Source of the DNA: Bactrocera neohumeralis
Taxonomy: Eukaryota; Arthropoda; Insecta; Diptera; Tephritidae
Reading direction: 5' to 3'
NCBI RefSeq assembly: GCF_024586455.1
Contig: NC_065922.1
Span: 31,430,089-31,494,088 of the forward strand
DNA: 64,000 bases
Numbering within the stretch: the stretch's first letter is position 1; every line of letters starts with the position of its first letter. Both the position numbers and the translations under genes were made by a program. This document shows positions 23,273 to 36,700 of the stretch, in pieces. The notes under the pieces are model-generated. The model saw nothing but the letters and a program-made list of their open reading frames with translations, did not search any database and was not told the origin of the DNA.

Positions 23273-23492
23273 GCCGTACAAACTGAACGATCAAAATGAA
23301 ATTCTTATATAGAAAACTTTTACAGTTTACAAAATATCTACACAAGATTTACAGATTATTGTCCAAGACAACCTAATAATCGCGAACCAATTGCCCAGAT
23401 CGAACTATTATAATATATACATGGCTTAAAAACTGATTTATAAACAAGAAAAAATATTAACTTCGGTTGTACCGAAGCTAGACCCTTTACAA
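23273..23492. repeat. Family A fragments in opposite orientation (A4)
   Basis: 23,273-23,412 is one family A monomer on the minus strand (ACAAACTGAACGATCAAAAT ... GCCCAGATCGAACTATTATA). 23,443-23,492 is a plus-strand family A tip with AACAAGAAAAAAT and the hairpin CTTCGG-TTGTA-CCGAAG, which stops after GACCCTTTAC. The two face each other with about 30 bp between. Confidence 0.75.
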
Positions 23493-23499
23493 ATGAAGA

Positions 23500-25730
23500 A
23501 GATACCATACAATGACATTGAAGCTTCTCATCTATAATTTAGTGATCGTACTTCAAGTAAACTTTTTATACCAACTAGTTACAAAATATATTCAAATTAT
23601 AATACCACATAATATAAAATACACTTTATAACTTAACTGCAAGTATGCAACGGTCAAATATTAGCATATCACATGCCAACCCTTTTCACTTTCAATTCAC
23701 TTTTCAACTTTTAATTTTTATCACGAAAATTCAAATGTTTAATCACAACAAATAGAGCAACATTTTTTCTACTTTTTATTGAAGGCTTATCGCTTGGCCT
23801 GACTGGTGGCAAGACGACACAGCCATGCACACATGAGCACTTCAATGCCCGTGCCTGACACACTCGGCAAATATCATAAATATACATATGTATGTGCTTG
23901 TATGTATGTGTATTTATTTAACAAAGTGTTGACAGATTTAATATAAAATAAAAAAATGAATTGAAAATGACACGGAAACAACAAACAAGTTGCATGTAGA
24001 CACATTTGTAGGCATATAATTCCTGACTTGTTGCTCCACTGTCGCCGCGGAGCACTGTAAACACACAACAAACACACAGACATCACAATGTGACACAGTT
24101 ATATTAAGTCACCAGGTTGTCAATTAATCCACCCACGCAACGTTCAACATTCGACGAACGATCGATCGATCGGTGGAGCGCTCGGTCAACAAAAACGTGT
24201 CTTTGTGTTTGTATGTATGTTCATCCGCCTACACACCAGCCGCGGCCGACGATCGCTTGTCGTCTGGTGGTTGGTCGATCGATTTTCCTGTTTGATTGAA
24301 TGGATCGATTGGCGGTTGGGGCCAATGTAAACATGAACCCTGCTTGGGGTAAACAACAGCGCCAGCGGCCACAGACGGTGTGGGGAGCGTTTGACGTTGG
24401 AAGTAGTTCGTTTTTTTGGACTTTACATGGATAGGTAGCGTAGAGTTGTTGTGCGACAACATTTCGACACAAGTAAGTGGCATGTTCCGTCAAGCGGCGG
24501 TGGCTTCCACCGCGCACACAGGGCGTCAGAAGTGGCGTTGTTGCACTCTTTATCGCGCGTGTTGAAAGTGTGCCTATTTTTTGCCGGCTCAGCACGCTCA
24601 AATCCTTTCACAAATAAGCAAACAACATTTTTCTTATCTACAACATTAGATTCAAGTGAATAATAAATTGGTTCAACGAGTTAGAATGTGAAATTTTCGA
24701 AGACCCTCGATAAAAGTGGCATGACGATTACATACATAAGTATGCGTGGGTGGGTGCGGATTTTGTGTTGCTTTTTGTATGTGCATAAATGAATGAAGAC
24801 GTTAGCATTCAAAATAAAATTGAAAAAGGTAAAATTTTATTTTTGCGCTCTTTGTTTGCATTTGCCAATTCCAAAGCAGGCAGTATATGTAACACCCACG
24901 CAAAGTTATGGCGGTGTCTGTTTTGATTGATACATTTTTTTCGTGAATTTTTGTTCGATGGTTGATCGTTGCTCGGTGATTGGCAAAATTATTTATCATT
25001 TTATTGATTTGTATGGCAAATTTTTTTCACTTGAGGCGTGGCTTACTTTTGCGAAAGCAATCGCTTCACAATCCAATCAGAAACCGTTAAATTAAGAAGG
25101 AAAAAATTGCGAAAATTTAAAAAATCTTAAAAAAAATATTTTCGAAAAAAGAAGAAATATATATTTATTTAATACATCTATTTTTAGCATTGGTATCTAA
25201 TGCCTATTTATATGACAGCTGTTTCCTGGTATCAAAATAGTTCTGGTTCTATTGCGCCTGCTCAGGGCAGCAGAAAAAAAATGGTACTGCAGCTATGCAA
25301 ATATGTCATAGAAATATGCAAAATATTGTACAAAATAACCCATATTTACTAAAAGTGGCAAGGTAATGCCTATACAGTTAGCACACAGATTTGTTGTACA
25401 GATGTTTCTGATAAAAAGAGTACATGTAAATTTGAGTAAAGTACACAAAATGTGGCAGACAGTTTTAATAAATGGGGTCACAAGCGCCGGAAATGCCTAT
25501 CAATGACAGCAGAAAAATAGATTTGTAAACAATTTAATATCAAAAAAAAGAAACGAATTTACTGTTTATGACAGTTCCAAGTATTTGCAAAAGATCTCCC
25601 AATCAACTTATCCCATTTGATTTTGGTGATCACGCTATCCGCAGATGTAGTTTGTTTAATTCAATGAGCTTGGAGCCTAAGACGAAGGCTGTTTTGGACT
25701 GTTTTTAATTACTATGCCGAATATGATAAA
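23500..25730. promoter_or_regulatory. Non-coding stretch with possible regulatory island (24,100-24,640)
   Basis: AT-rich on both sides of a GC-rich block. The block contains ACGATCGATCGATCGG at about 24,159, CGATCGATT words at about 24,276 and 24,303, and TTATCGCGCG near 24,552. Four overlapping frames occur on both strands, none recognisable. The same CGATCGATCG word marks the island at 14.6 kb. Nothing was found in 24,640-25,730. Confidence 0.3.
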
Positions 25731-25734
25731 TTAA

Positions 25735-25935
25735 GGAACAAAGACTTAGTCTCAAATTTTGTATTTCTAACCAAATTTCGTGTGCGGAATAGTTGCAAAT
25801 GTTGAAAAAGGCTTACAGTGATTCCGTTTTATCAAAAACACAAGCTTGTGAATGGTACAAAGCCATCAAAGACGGTGACAGTTGAGAGATATTGAAGATA
25901 TAAAAATCCTTGTTCGGGACGACCTTCGATCATAA
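25735..25935 (+). pseudogene. Mariner transposase N-terminal fragment M7
   Basis: The plus strand reads KFCISNQISCAE, a stop, LQMLKKAYSDSVLSKTQACE and WYKAIKDGD, the mariner helix-turn-helix domain and almost the same words as M4 at 15,887. The core and C-terminus are not recognisable downstream, so this is a partial copy of the M4 lineage. Confidence 0.85.
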
Positions 25936-25939
25936 CTGA

Positions 25940-26460
25940 TCAAAATATTAAATGAGTCAGATATATGGTGCTTGGACATCGAAAACGCCCAGAAATGATA
26001 AATTAAGAACAAAGATTTTGTTAGGATTTTTATTTCTAAACGATTGTAATCTTAATGTTGGAGTTCAGGGACATGTACATTTGAGCGAGTCGATTTACAA
26101 AGAGCCAAAAACAAAAGCAAAAAATCGCGTTGCCTTAAATTTTCTACGGATCACTCTGAGCAACTTTGCCTAAAAGACCATGGATCTAAAACGAGCCACT
26201 TATACGACGTTTGCAGGATAGCGATCAGAGACATACCGCAAAATTAACAAAGCGTAGTGTATTGGGCCATTTTAAAAAATAAAATTTTTGCCGAAAGAGA
26301 AGCTTCAATAACTTTAAATGAATTGTGAAAGCTGGTAAAAAATAAGTTCAAATATTTTAGAAAATCTCATTTATATAGTAAGCCAAAACAGATGTAAGCA
26401 GTAAAAGTAATCGTGTGGTGGTCGCACAAATTATCAACGTTTTATTAACCAAACTTTTGA
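25940..26460. other. Unassigned spacer
   Basis: The plus-strand frame 25,952-26,173 has no recognised domain. It may be part of the decayed element whose N-terminus is M7, but no mariner core motif is visible. Confidence 0.4.
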
Positions 26461-26465
26461 GTTAA

Positions 26466-26708
26466 GGGGCTGTACCAGTGTGACACTTTAAAAAAAAAAA
26501 CAATTTATGTCCACTTTTTTTTGGCACCTCCGAAGACAGCCCACAACTCCGTTATTTTTCAACATTTTTGTAAAAAAAAATCTTAAAATATAGCTGAAAA
26601 TATACCTTATTACGTTCAAAGAAGTTCGAAATATTCAATCGCATACTTTCTCTTAAAAAAAATCACGAAAATCGCCTAATTTTTCATGCGTCACACTGGT
26701 ATAGCCCC
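26466..26708. mobile_element. TTAA-flanked MITE, 243 bp
   Basis: The left end reads GGGGCTGTACCAGTGTGAC and the right end, on the minus strand, GGGGCTATACCAGTGTGAC: 18 of 19 bases identical. Both ends are flanked by TTAA (26,462-26,465 and 26,709-26,712), the piggyBac-superfamily target duplication. The interior is AT-rich and non-coding, with no open frame of note. The ends are much better conserved than the ends of the mariners nearby, which suggests a younger insertion. A piggyBac-like transposase relic lies at 44.1 kb, but there is no evidence that it mobilised this MITE. Confidence 0.9.
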
Positions 26709-26719
26709 TTAATGTACAA

Positions 26720-28870
26720 AAGTATTCACCCTTGTATATTTTTAAAAACGAGTATTTTTAATTAATTTATTAAAAAAAAATTTAAATAAGTTGATTTAGT
26801 GATTTCGAAAGCAAATTTAATATTCTTTTGAATGAATTTATAGTTTTTCATATGTGTAGTGTCTAATGAAATTGCTAACTTTAAAAGAAACTTTAGTATT
26901 TTCGTGAACAGTTTTATCCTTTACTGTATATCAACATAGCAAAAATGTAAACTTTCGTAATTGGATTTTCCAAACTAAAATTATTTCACTTTATATTATT
27001 AAAATTTCCGCTTTACTGAACATACCTCGCACCATTGTAGGTAGTTTGGTGCACTTCAAATATAAACAGAACTTAACCGTTGCGACTGAAAATATAATGT
27101 TGAAAACTAAATAATTTTTGATTTTGAACAATTCGGAGTCTTGTTTGTCTTTTTTATACAGCATCCAAGAACTTAATTCGAAATCATAAAATAAATCTCA
27201 TAAATAAAAAAATAATAAATTTGAACGAATTGTAAAGATTCGCAATTAGATCTTACACTTTTACCTTAGCAATATACGCGACAATGTACATACATACATA
27301 TACCGAGGTGCCTAAATTTCTATGCTTACAAAAACACCCTTCGTCACCACGAAAAATTCAAACGTCAACACTGACACTTGATTTATAACAAAAATTTTCA
27401 GGTTAAGTTATGCTACCAAAAACCAACAAATTCTTAACACAGTGCAAATAGCCTAAAGGCTACTGCAATATGAAAAGCCATATGCGCAACAGGCAACAAA
27501 CACACTTACGAACATACACATAAGTAACTCTACCAAGCACAAGAAGAGGTGGGTAATTTCTAAGAAGGTGTTTAGTAGAAAACGCTTCCGGTGTTTTTTG
27601 TATGCACATGCACTTTCAAGTTTAAACCAACCACGGCATGCCGTCCGGCAAGTCGCGTACGCAGCCAACCATTTGGCCGACATTAAATTTGCCGATAATA
27701 GCGCCATTTACCGCGGGATAATACACGTTAATCTAATGCTACAGTCTGTCAGGTAAGAGCACATGTAGTATGTACGTCCAAACAACATTTACGTCGCACT
27801 AAAACAAATAAAGACCTTAAAGGCTGGTCGACAGCACCGGCAGCTCAGCGACAGCAAACGACGGTAGATCAGCCTACATACAACAATTGTCGATCTGTGT
27901 GTGTTGTTGCGGTGTCAGCGCTTTGGTCGTCAGTCTTGTGATGTCTAAGTTACACAGCTGATGAACCCTTTGCCAGTTGCGGCCGCAGGCCTTGCGGCTA
28001 AAATGTGTAGGATATTTCAAAAACAATGAACGCCGCACACAAAAAGCCGCGTTCTACTTTCTACTAACTGCCAACTTCTTCAAAGTGCGACGGCTGTTGT
28101 GTGAGCTCGATTACTTGCTACATATTACAACTCCATTGTGTGACGGCACAATCACAGCGATCTTTACTGGCTGATCTGCTGCCGGGTAACTTTATTTTGC
28201 CAAACGTTTTGTCTTGTTCAAGTTTTTACGCTCATGGCGCTAAGTTGTTTAACTGCCTTCCCACCCCCCATTCGGCGCGGCGTGTGTTTGTCAGCAAACG
28301 ATTGATTGCGCTTCTTAGCCGTCGGTTATTGTAAGTCATGATAGGCAGTTTATGAGCCACATGACATGGTTATGGCAACGCGGTTAGGTCGTTAGACCAA
28401 AGGAACAACAATTGCAGCGCTCTATGTGCGGATAATTTTTCAATAAACATTCTGCCTTGGTAGCTTTTTAGTGGGAGTATGCTGACAGCATTTTGAAAAA
28501 TGTTCAAATGCGAGTGTTAAATTGTTTGACATATTTATACTTGTACAAGAGCATAAATGTGTTTCCCTTGGGTAAATGCAATAGTTTGTTTGGCTAATTA
28601 AAACCAGTGTTGCAAATAACGCATAAAAATGTTATTGTGTTAATATTTCCATTAAAATTGTTTTTTTGTTATTGGCAAATATCATAATAGAAAATAATTT
28701 TCCAAATTCTAAGCTAAAATGCAGATACGAAAAATTAAGAATAGTTTTCAAAATTCTAAAAAAAAAATGCGGGAACAAAAAATTAAAAATAATATTCAAA
28801 TTGTTATCCCAATAAACGGATTGAACAACCAAAAATATACATATGTATATTTTTTTCAAAAAATGTTTTA
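26720..28870. promoter_or_regulatory. Non-coding stretch with GC-richer island (27,800-28,400)
   Basis: AT-rich to about 27,430, then increasingly GC-rich with CGGCAGCTCAGCGACAGC and GTTGCGGCCGCAGGCC near 27,840-27,990. Several open frames on both strands are short and unrecognised. An enhancer-like or first-exon-like block is possible; no clear promoter motif was found. Confidence 0.3.
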
Positions 28871-28879
28871 CAAATGAAA

Positions 28880-31450
28880 TTTTCAACTCGAAATACCATA
28901 TAGAAAAATAAATAAAAATAAAATAAAATTGCGCTTTCGTATTCTACCATATTGGTTACTTTTGTAAGAGATAGACTTATTTTTAAAAAATTTAAACAAA
29001 GTTTATAACTTTTTTTGTATATTATTTTAATTTTTAAATTAATTTATATTTTATAAGTTTTTTTCCCGATTTTTTAACGAAAATAAATTTCCAATTTTTA
29101 ATTTTGGAAACTAAAAATTTAAACTTCAAGTCGTAATCCTCAAAGTAAAAAGTAAAGTTGAATTAAAAATTAAATTTTTAAATTAAATTAATTTAAATTT
29201 ATAATACTCAAAATTTTAGTTAATAATTGAAAATTTAATGTTTTTTTTCAAATTTATTTATTTAAATCAATTCATATTTTATGAGTTTTTATTCCGATTT
29301 TTTTAATAAAAAGAAATATCCAATATTAAATATAATCCACAAATTTAAAAGTTAAGTTTAAAATTAAATTTTTAAATTATGATACTGCAAATTCGAATTA
29401 AAATTGAAAATTTATTGTTTATTTCAAAAATTTTATTTGGAAATTTCGCAATCTTGATAAAAACTTGCGATTTTTGTTTGAATGTTGGAGTTCATTGTAT
29501 AAACGGCTATATATGGATGTACATACAAATTTCTATTAAATAAACTAAGCAATTAAGCACAAAATAAAATATTGTTGTTAGTTTTTCTTTAACTTAAATT
29601 AAACTTGGTATTATTTTTTTTAATTGGAAATATAAAAAAATATCTACTTAAATAAAAATATCAGCAATAAGGCTATTATTCAATGGAAGATTCTATGCAT
29701 GTTCAGTTGCAATATGTATATGTATGTGAATATAAAGTTTTGCTGTAATGTTTTACTTACATATGCACATACATTCTTATGCCACTCAATGTCGATTTCT
29801 ACCACTTCGTGCCTCGCTACACTTACATATTTAATGTCCTCCCGTGTGATCAAAATTCATACCAACAAAACTAACTACTGACCCGCTACCGGACTTCGGT
29901 TCTCGGGCTTTTTCATGACCGCACTCGTTTTTTCACATGACTTACTAATTTTTTTAATATTTAAAATATTTTAACTCTAAATATACAATAAAACTTTCTC
30001 AAAATGGCAAAAAACATTTTTTCCAATTGTTTATTACACATTTTTTCTTTGAAATTAAAAGTGTTAAATTGCTAATCACAATAATCGGTTTGTAACTAAA
30101 ATATTATTTTTAAATTTTATTAAGAATTAAACTTTTAATTCGAAAAAAATAAAATAAAATCGCGCTTCCTCATTTCGCATTCCACCAATTTGTAAAAGCT
30201 TACTTAAAATAAAATTTCAACGAAGTTTAACACTATTTCTATATTTTATTTAAATTTTTAAATTAATTCATATTTTATGAGACTTTCATTCCAATTTTTT
30301 TTTATGATAATAAATTTCCAGTCATAAATTTTGGCAATTAAAAATTAAAATTCCAATTCGTAATCCACAAAGTTGAAATTAAAAACTGAATTTGTAATTT
30401 ATAGAACTCACAATTGGTGTTAATAATTGAAAATTTAATGTTTATTTCAAAATTTTTTATTTAGAAAGTTTGCAATATTAATTAAAACTTAAGAGTATAT
30501 TCATATTTTGGAGTTCACTGTATAAACGTCTATGTACATACATATTTCTATTAAACGAAGCAATTAAGCACAAAATGAAATATTGTTGTTAGTTTTACTA
30601 TAACTTAAAATTAAAGCGTTACTTTGATTTGAAATATATAAAAAAATTTCTTAAATAAAATACCAGCAATAAAGGCATAATACGCATATTCATGTTGCAA
30701 TATGTATGTAAGTAATGTTATAAAATACTTACATACGCACGTATGTATGTATGTATGCCACTCAACGTGACTTCGTGCCTTGCTATACTTATTTGCTGTT
30801 CTCCCGTGTGATCAAAATACATACTAACAAAACTAACTACCATCGCGCTACCAGACTTCGGTGCTCGGACTTTTTCTTGATTTCGTGTTTTCACCTCTCT
30901 CTCTAAATTTTTTTAATATTTACTCTATTTTAACAATAAGCAAACAACAAAACTAACTAAAATTATTAAAACATTTGATTTATTGTTTTATTACTACTTC
31001 TTTTTTCCCATTTAAAACTTTATAAAATGTTAAATTGTTAAAGTGTTTTAGTTAATTTGTATTCCTATATGTAATAATATGCGTAAAACTATGTATGTAT
31101 GTATTTAAATATGCATAAATGTATACATATGTGTAATTTTGGCATAGCGAAATCATAGCAAAATACTTACATACATACATCTACGACGATCACCGCCACT
31201 TCGTGTTTTGCTGTGTGTACCTTTTGAATGTCCGCTAATTTGCTTAGCATACCAACAACGCATACGATTTACCGGTCGCGCACCCGATTTTTTTCTTGAC
31301 CACACTCGTTTTTTCACTTCACTCACAAAAATTACTTTACTATTTACACTAAACAAACTATTAAACTATTGCAAAATGATTAATGCACTTTATTAATTGT
31401 TTTATCACTAAATTAATTGCAATTAACACTATTAAATAAAACACTTTCCA
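28880..31450 (-). repeat. Segmental tandem duplication array 1 (three diverged units)
   Basis: AT-rich units of about 1.0-1.2 kb. The start word AAAATAAAAT(T/C)GCGCTT is at 28,920 and 30,150. TTGGAGTTCA(T/C)TGTATAAACG is at 29,485 and 30,508, followed in both by AAGCAATTAAGCACAAAAT and TATTGTTGTTAG. CCCGTGTGATCAAAA is at 29,841 and 30,803. The GC-richer block with (T/C)ACTTCGTG and ACTCGTTTTTTCAC occurs three times (29,800-29,930; 30,765-30,890; 31,195-31,320). Unit 1 also has an internal duplication (about 29,030-29,240 against 29,250-29,430). Read on the minus strand the blocks resemble the units of array 2, so I give this array minus orientation. Confidence 0.75.
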
Positions 31451-31454
31451 ATAA

Positions 31455-32495
31455 ACTTTATAACGCACGCACGCTTGAATGTAATCGCGCCGCCAACTTC
31501 GAATGCAAATGATAAAGAGAAGGTGCACAAGTGCAGTGCTGCATTCGCATTAGTTAATTTATATTGATATCTAATCACAATTACTAATTGCAACCGGTTA
31601 CTATCGAATGTTTTTGGTAAAATTTCGAAAAATTCTTTAAAATTGTAATATAAAATATCTGTGGTTTTGGGAATGTTATAAGATATTGTTTTGTAAGCAA
31701 CATCGCTGGAAATATGTAAATAACACCGGAGCAATTTCGATTGATTGGTTGTCAAATTTTGTTTACGGTATTTTCTTAAATTGATAGATAAATGAAATTG
31801 TGTGATTACATATTTTTAATGGCTATTAATAAAGTTTTTGTTACATTTTAAGAGATTTTCTGTGGCAATTAGACAAAAAGTTCTTCATCCAATAAATGGT
31901 ATAATATAAAAAGTCATAAAATATTAAAAAATAGGTTATACCCAAAAAAATTACCTTTTCAAAGCTTTTAGCACAAAATATATTTATGTATTTACAATCA
32001 GTTTTGAAAAGTTTAATACTATAAATGCTTAAATATGAAAAACACTGAAAATTAAAACAATTTTGTTTTAGTTTTTGGCTTTTCTTGTATATTTTTTTAA
32101 TTGATTGAACAAAATAACTGAACTTCTTTTACAAAAAGGTCTTAATCCAAAGTATATTAAAACCCTTTCTGGCAGAAAAATATCATTCAGAGCACGAGGA
32201 GTTTATTGAAAGTGCTAAAAGAAACTTTTTAATTAAGGGTTGCGATTTTTTAAATTAGACAATTTTGTGTTAAAAATTAGATTTTTACATTTTTTTTCTA
32301 ATTTTGGAATTAGAAATTAAATGTTCTATTTGCAATTCTAATTTTTGCTCTATAATTTAATTATTAAGAAAATATTTTCTAATTTAAAAATTGGATGAAA
32401 ATTCATTAATTACATATTTCTAACTAAAATATTATAATTAAAAATAATTAAATGTAAATAGGATTATGTATATTTTAAACCCTTAGAAGAACTTA
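31455..32495. other. AT-rich sequence between arrays, with one array-2-like segment
   Basis: 31,496-31,610 reads GATAAAGAGAAGG, GTGCAGTGCTGCATT and TTGCAACCGGTTAC. This corresponds to 34,380-34,470 and 35,990-36,075 of array 2 in the same orientation. The rest is very AT-rich with no other feature. Confidence 0.6.
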
Positions 32496-32497
32496 GA

Positions 32498-33530
32498 AAT
32501 ATTCGAACTTCCATAACTCGAACTTCTTTAACTCGAATTTTCTCTAACTCGAACTAAATGGGTTGGCAGTAGCATTAAGAGAGTAATTAACATATAAATA
32601 ACTCGAACTTCCATTTTCTCCATAACTCGAACGAAAATATGTACATAATTATGACTTCTATAACTCGAAGTATATTCTAAAACTCGCAGTATCCTGGCCT
32701 ATAACTCCAAGGCCTGGATGACTGGCCAAATTTTTAAGGAATGGGTTCTAAATTTGGATAAGCGCTTTCAAAGTACTGGCCGAAAAATTTTATTGTTTAT
32801 TGAAAATTGCCCAGCACATTCTAAAGACGTACAAAGCAAACTTCATTGAACTGGCATTTTTTCCATTTAAATTACAGCCGCTGGATCAGGGAGTAATTCA
32901 AAACTTGAACGTTTTTTATTATAATAGTAAAAGAAGCACTTTAGAGGCAAACGAAAAACAAGATATTACACTTACGGATTGCATCAATCATGTAACAATT
33001 TTATTGGTTCAAAATAGCGAATTAAAAAAGCTGGATTTGGTCAATTCTGACTTGACATACCTCTGAGTTTTTAAGTACTACTGATGAATATCGAAATGTA
33101 ATTGAAGCTTAAAGCATGGTTAAAAGCAAACAAAATAACTTGCAGTGTTCTAGGATTATATTGCAAGATATATAAATTTTCCTACAGATTATTGTTGAGA
33201 ATTACTGCCCTAATTAGATGATCCAATATTAAGCGGAACGGAGAGTGACGGCGATCGGTAGAAGAAAATTCACCAGCCTCCAAATTTCTTGAGTTTATAT
33301 TTGCAAAAAATGGATGACTAATTTAAACAAATTAATTGTCATTTTTTACTGAAAATACAAAAAAAAAGAAAATTTTCAGTCACTAATTTCTGAATAAACT
33401 TAACTTATTACAGTTTTCTGTAAAAACAACAAATACATATTCATCATTTAATATACTCTAAAGAAATTGAGTTTTTTTCTATAACTTCTCCCTAAGTCAA
33501 GTAGTGATTCGAGTTATGGAAGTTCGACTG
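32498..33530 (+). mobile_element. Degenerate Tigger/pogo-type DNA transposon
   Basis: The left end reads ATTCGAACTTCCATAACTCG and the right end, on the minus strand, CAGTCGAACTTCCATAACTC, with TA outside the right end (33,531-33,532). Extra ATAACTCGAAC copies sit just inside the left end. Inside, the plus strand from about 32,700 reads KAWMTGQIFKEWVLNLDKRF, then GRKILLFIENCPAHS (usual LLFIDNCPAH, so the DDE-domain Asp is Glu here). After a frameshift comes LQPLDQGVIQNLNVFYY (32,869 on), a hallmark of Tigger/jerky-type transposases, and TDCINHV. No CENP-B-like DNA-binding domain remains. About 1.03 kb, internally deleted and non-functional. Confidence 0.9.
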
Positions 33531-33734
33531 TATTCATATTTCCTAAACAATTATTTATGAATTTCAGTTTTTCTTATGCTGATATATCCAAGTTGAATGC
33601 TTTCAGAAGAAACTATAAATAATTACTTTATTTAAATATTATATATTTTGGTTCATTAGTTGTTCATTAAAATGTTCCTAATAAACATAAATAAATTTGA
33701 ATTCTTTAAAAATTTATTACAAAAACACAAATTG

Positions 33735-36700
33735 GTACCCGAAACGGGTACTAATCACGGTTAATTGTTCAAATTCAAATTTGAATAGTATTTCCCTCAT
33801 GCAACTCTGCACCGGACAATATAGAAATTCACGAAAAATGTCAAATTAAGATCAAAAGCATAAGCGGATGTCGTGGAAACTGACATTGCGAACTACTCCT
33901 CTTGTTTCCACTGAAAATGCCGTTCGGATACAGCGCATTTTCGTGTGTTTCTGCTGTTTGAGGAAGTATGTATACAAAATATGTATGTATTCTTCCCTTG
34001 CGTGCAAAGGTACAGCATGTGCCGTACTAAGCGTTAGTTCTAGAAACTACCGTCGCTACTGACTAGCGCAAGAGCTAGCGCAGAGCTATGCTAGTATGCG
34101 TAAATCTGTTCGGCTAACTTACTTTAGCACAACAGTACGGAAATATTTGCGACACTTACGCCTACATGCATACATATGTATGTAAGCGAATATGTATATT
34201 TATAAGTATGAGTATGAAATACATGCACGTAACTACATATGTATGTACATTCATGTAAAACGCTTGCTGCTCGCTCGCTTTGGCGGTATATCTTGCGATT
34301 TATCGCTACTTCCTCCACTCGTTCGCTTTTGTACAAAAGAGATTTCCGTTTATACTGTACCGGTAATACAGAATAACTGTCAAAGGGAAGACACACAAAC
34401 ACAGCGCTGTATTAGAGGTTATTAGATTATATTTGAATATTAATCACTTATGCTAATTAGAACCGGTTACCAGGTTCAGTTTAAATTATATATACATAAA
34501 TATTACAAAATTAATTTTTTTATAAATAACTATACTATATATTTTAGGGAGCGAATATTTCATATTAAAAATCGAAAACTTTAATTTGCATCATATTACG
34601 CTGAAAATTGTGCAAAGCCGTTTCCGATTTTTTTTTTTATTTTAAAGTACTTCTAAACGTAATCATTGTTCTAATTAATGTGGAAGTTGAAATTTTGTAT
34701 GACAAAGCAATAGGGTGTAGAGTTTTACACACGGGTATTATACCCAATTCATTACACATTTCCACAAGGATGTACATAAATCGAAGTCTTTAATAAATAA
34801 TAATTATTAATAAAATGTTTAAAAATCTATATTATTTTTAAATTTATAATTTTATATTTTAACTATTTTATCAATTATTTTCAATTAAAATAATGTAACC
34901 GGTACAATGGGTAATTATGTTAATATTCGAATTTAAATTTAACTCATATAAACAATGCAGCTCTGCACCTGCTCTTGCAGTTCGAAAGTTACGAAGCATA
35001 AACTTGACAACTCGGCCGCGAAAAGAATAAACGGCACTGGCAAAACGAACGTTTATAAATTTGATTACTTAAAATTAAGTTAAATGTGTAAATATAAAAG
35101 TGCATAGTGTTTTAAAATTTGAATATTAGTTAGTTGTTTAGTTTCTTGTGTATTTATTTGTGGACGGTGCGTGCGTTATGTTATTTGGACAGTGTAGTAC
35201 ATGTGCCATATAATTCGCGAATTTAAATTTCGATAGGAGCGCCGGTCAGCTGCTATGAATATTTGTGTGAATATGTGTTTTCTTCACATACCGCTGCTAC
35301 ATCGAAGGAGCAGACAAAGCAATTGCTAGCGTAAGTTCTGGAATCAGTGGACGCCACCGCCTCGCGTATTTGCAGCAGAGCTTTGTTAGTGTTAGTAAGT
35401 ATAGTTGGCTATTTTAGTTTGCAGCAATTGTATTGCGTTTTAAGTGACATACATATGTACGTATGTACATACATACGTATACACTCATATAGGGACGTAT
35501 GCCTATGCCCATATATCATTTTAGTTACCAAGTGTAAAATTCTTTTAGTGAATATATTGAGGTTAGAATGAAATACAAGTAATTGGTTAAAAACTAGTTA
35601 TTTTTGATAATGGTAAATTGTTTGCAGTTATTATACAAATTTATTATTTTACAAATTTACATACATATGTATTTATGCGTATGACTGTGCTTACAAAACT
35701 ACTTTTGTATTTCTATAGTATCTAAGTGTGAAAATTACATACATCTAAAATTATTATATTTGTATGAGCTTTAACACAAGCGCAAATACATACATACATA
35801 TGTACGTGTCCATACATATGGAAGTACATAGGTAGTATATATTTACATTCAATGTAGAAGGCTTGCAGTTTGCCTGCTCAGCGGTAGATCTCGTTATTTT
35901 TCTTTATTTCCTCTACTTGTTCGCGTTTGTAAAAAAGACATTTCCGTTCATACTGTAACAGTACCGGTACTTTAGAATGATTCTCAAGGGAAAGAGAAGT
36001 AAGTGCAGCGCTGCATTTGCGGTGATTATTTTGAATTTAAATCTTAATTGCTTATGCTAATTAGAACCGGTTACTTTTTCACGGGTTATAAAAAAATGTT
36101 TACCGAGTCTAGTTTAGAACGAAATGGTGTTAAAAATAACTAATTTGTTTTATTGACATACATATGTATATGTTTGTATATTATATTATTTCTATGAGAA
36201 TTAATGTTTTATTGTACAATCCGCTTTACCTTTATAATTATTTAATTTAACATATTTAACAATTATTTTCAGATAAAGATTGGTAATCGGTATTACGGGT
36301 ACTTACGTTAATATTTAAATTAGTAGCATATAAAATATTTTAAATATTAACCTTTTAATTATTCCTTTTATATTTTATAGTACTATTTAATTTAACATTT
36401 TTAAAAGAATGAACAGATTAAAGATTGGTAATGAACATTGCTAATTTTATTATTTAAAATTGCGTAAAAAGTATAAAGAAATAAGTGTGTATTGTGTTAA
36501 AATAGTTAGTAGTTTAACTATCGCGTATTATTTTCTAAAATTACGTTAAAAGTTTTAATATAAAAGTGTTTAGTGTGTTAAAATAATAGTTTAATTGTCG
36601 CATATTGTTATTTAAAATTAGTTTAAAAATGAATATATAAAAATGTGTAGTGTGTTAAAATAGTTTGTAGTTTAATTACCGTGTACGGTGTGTGCGTCGC

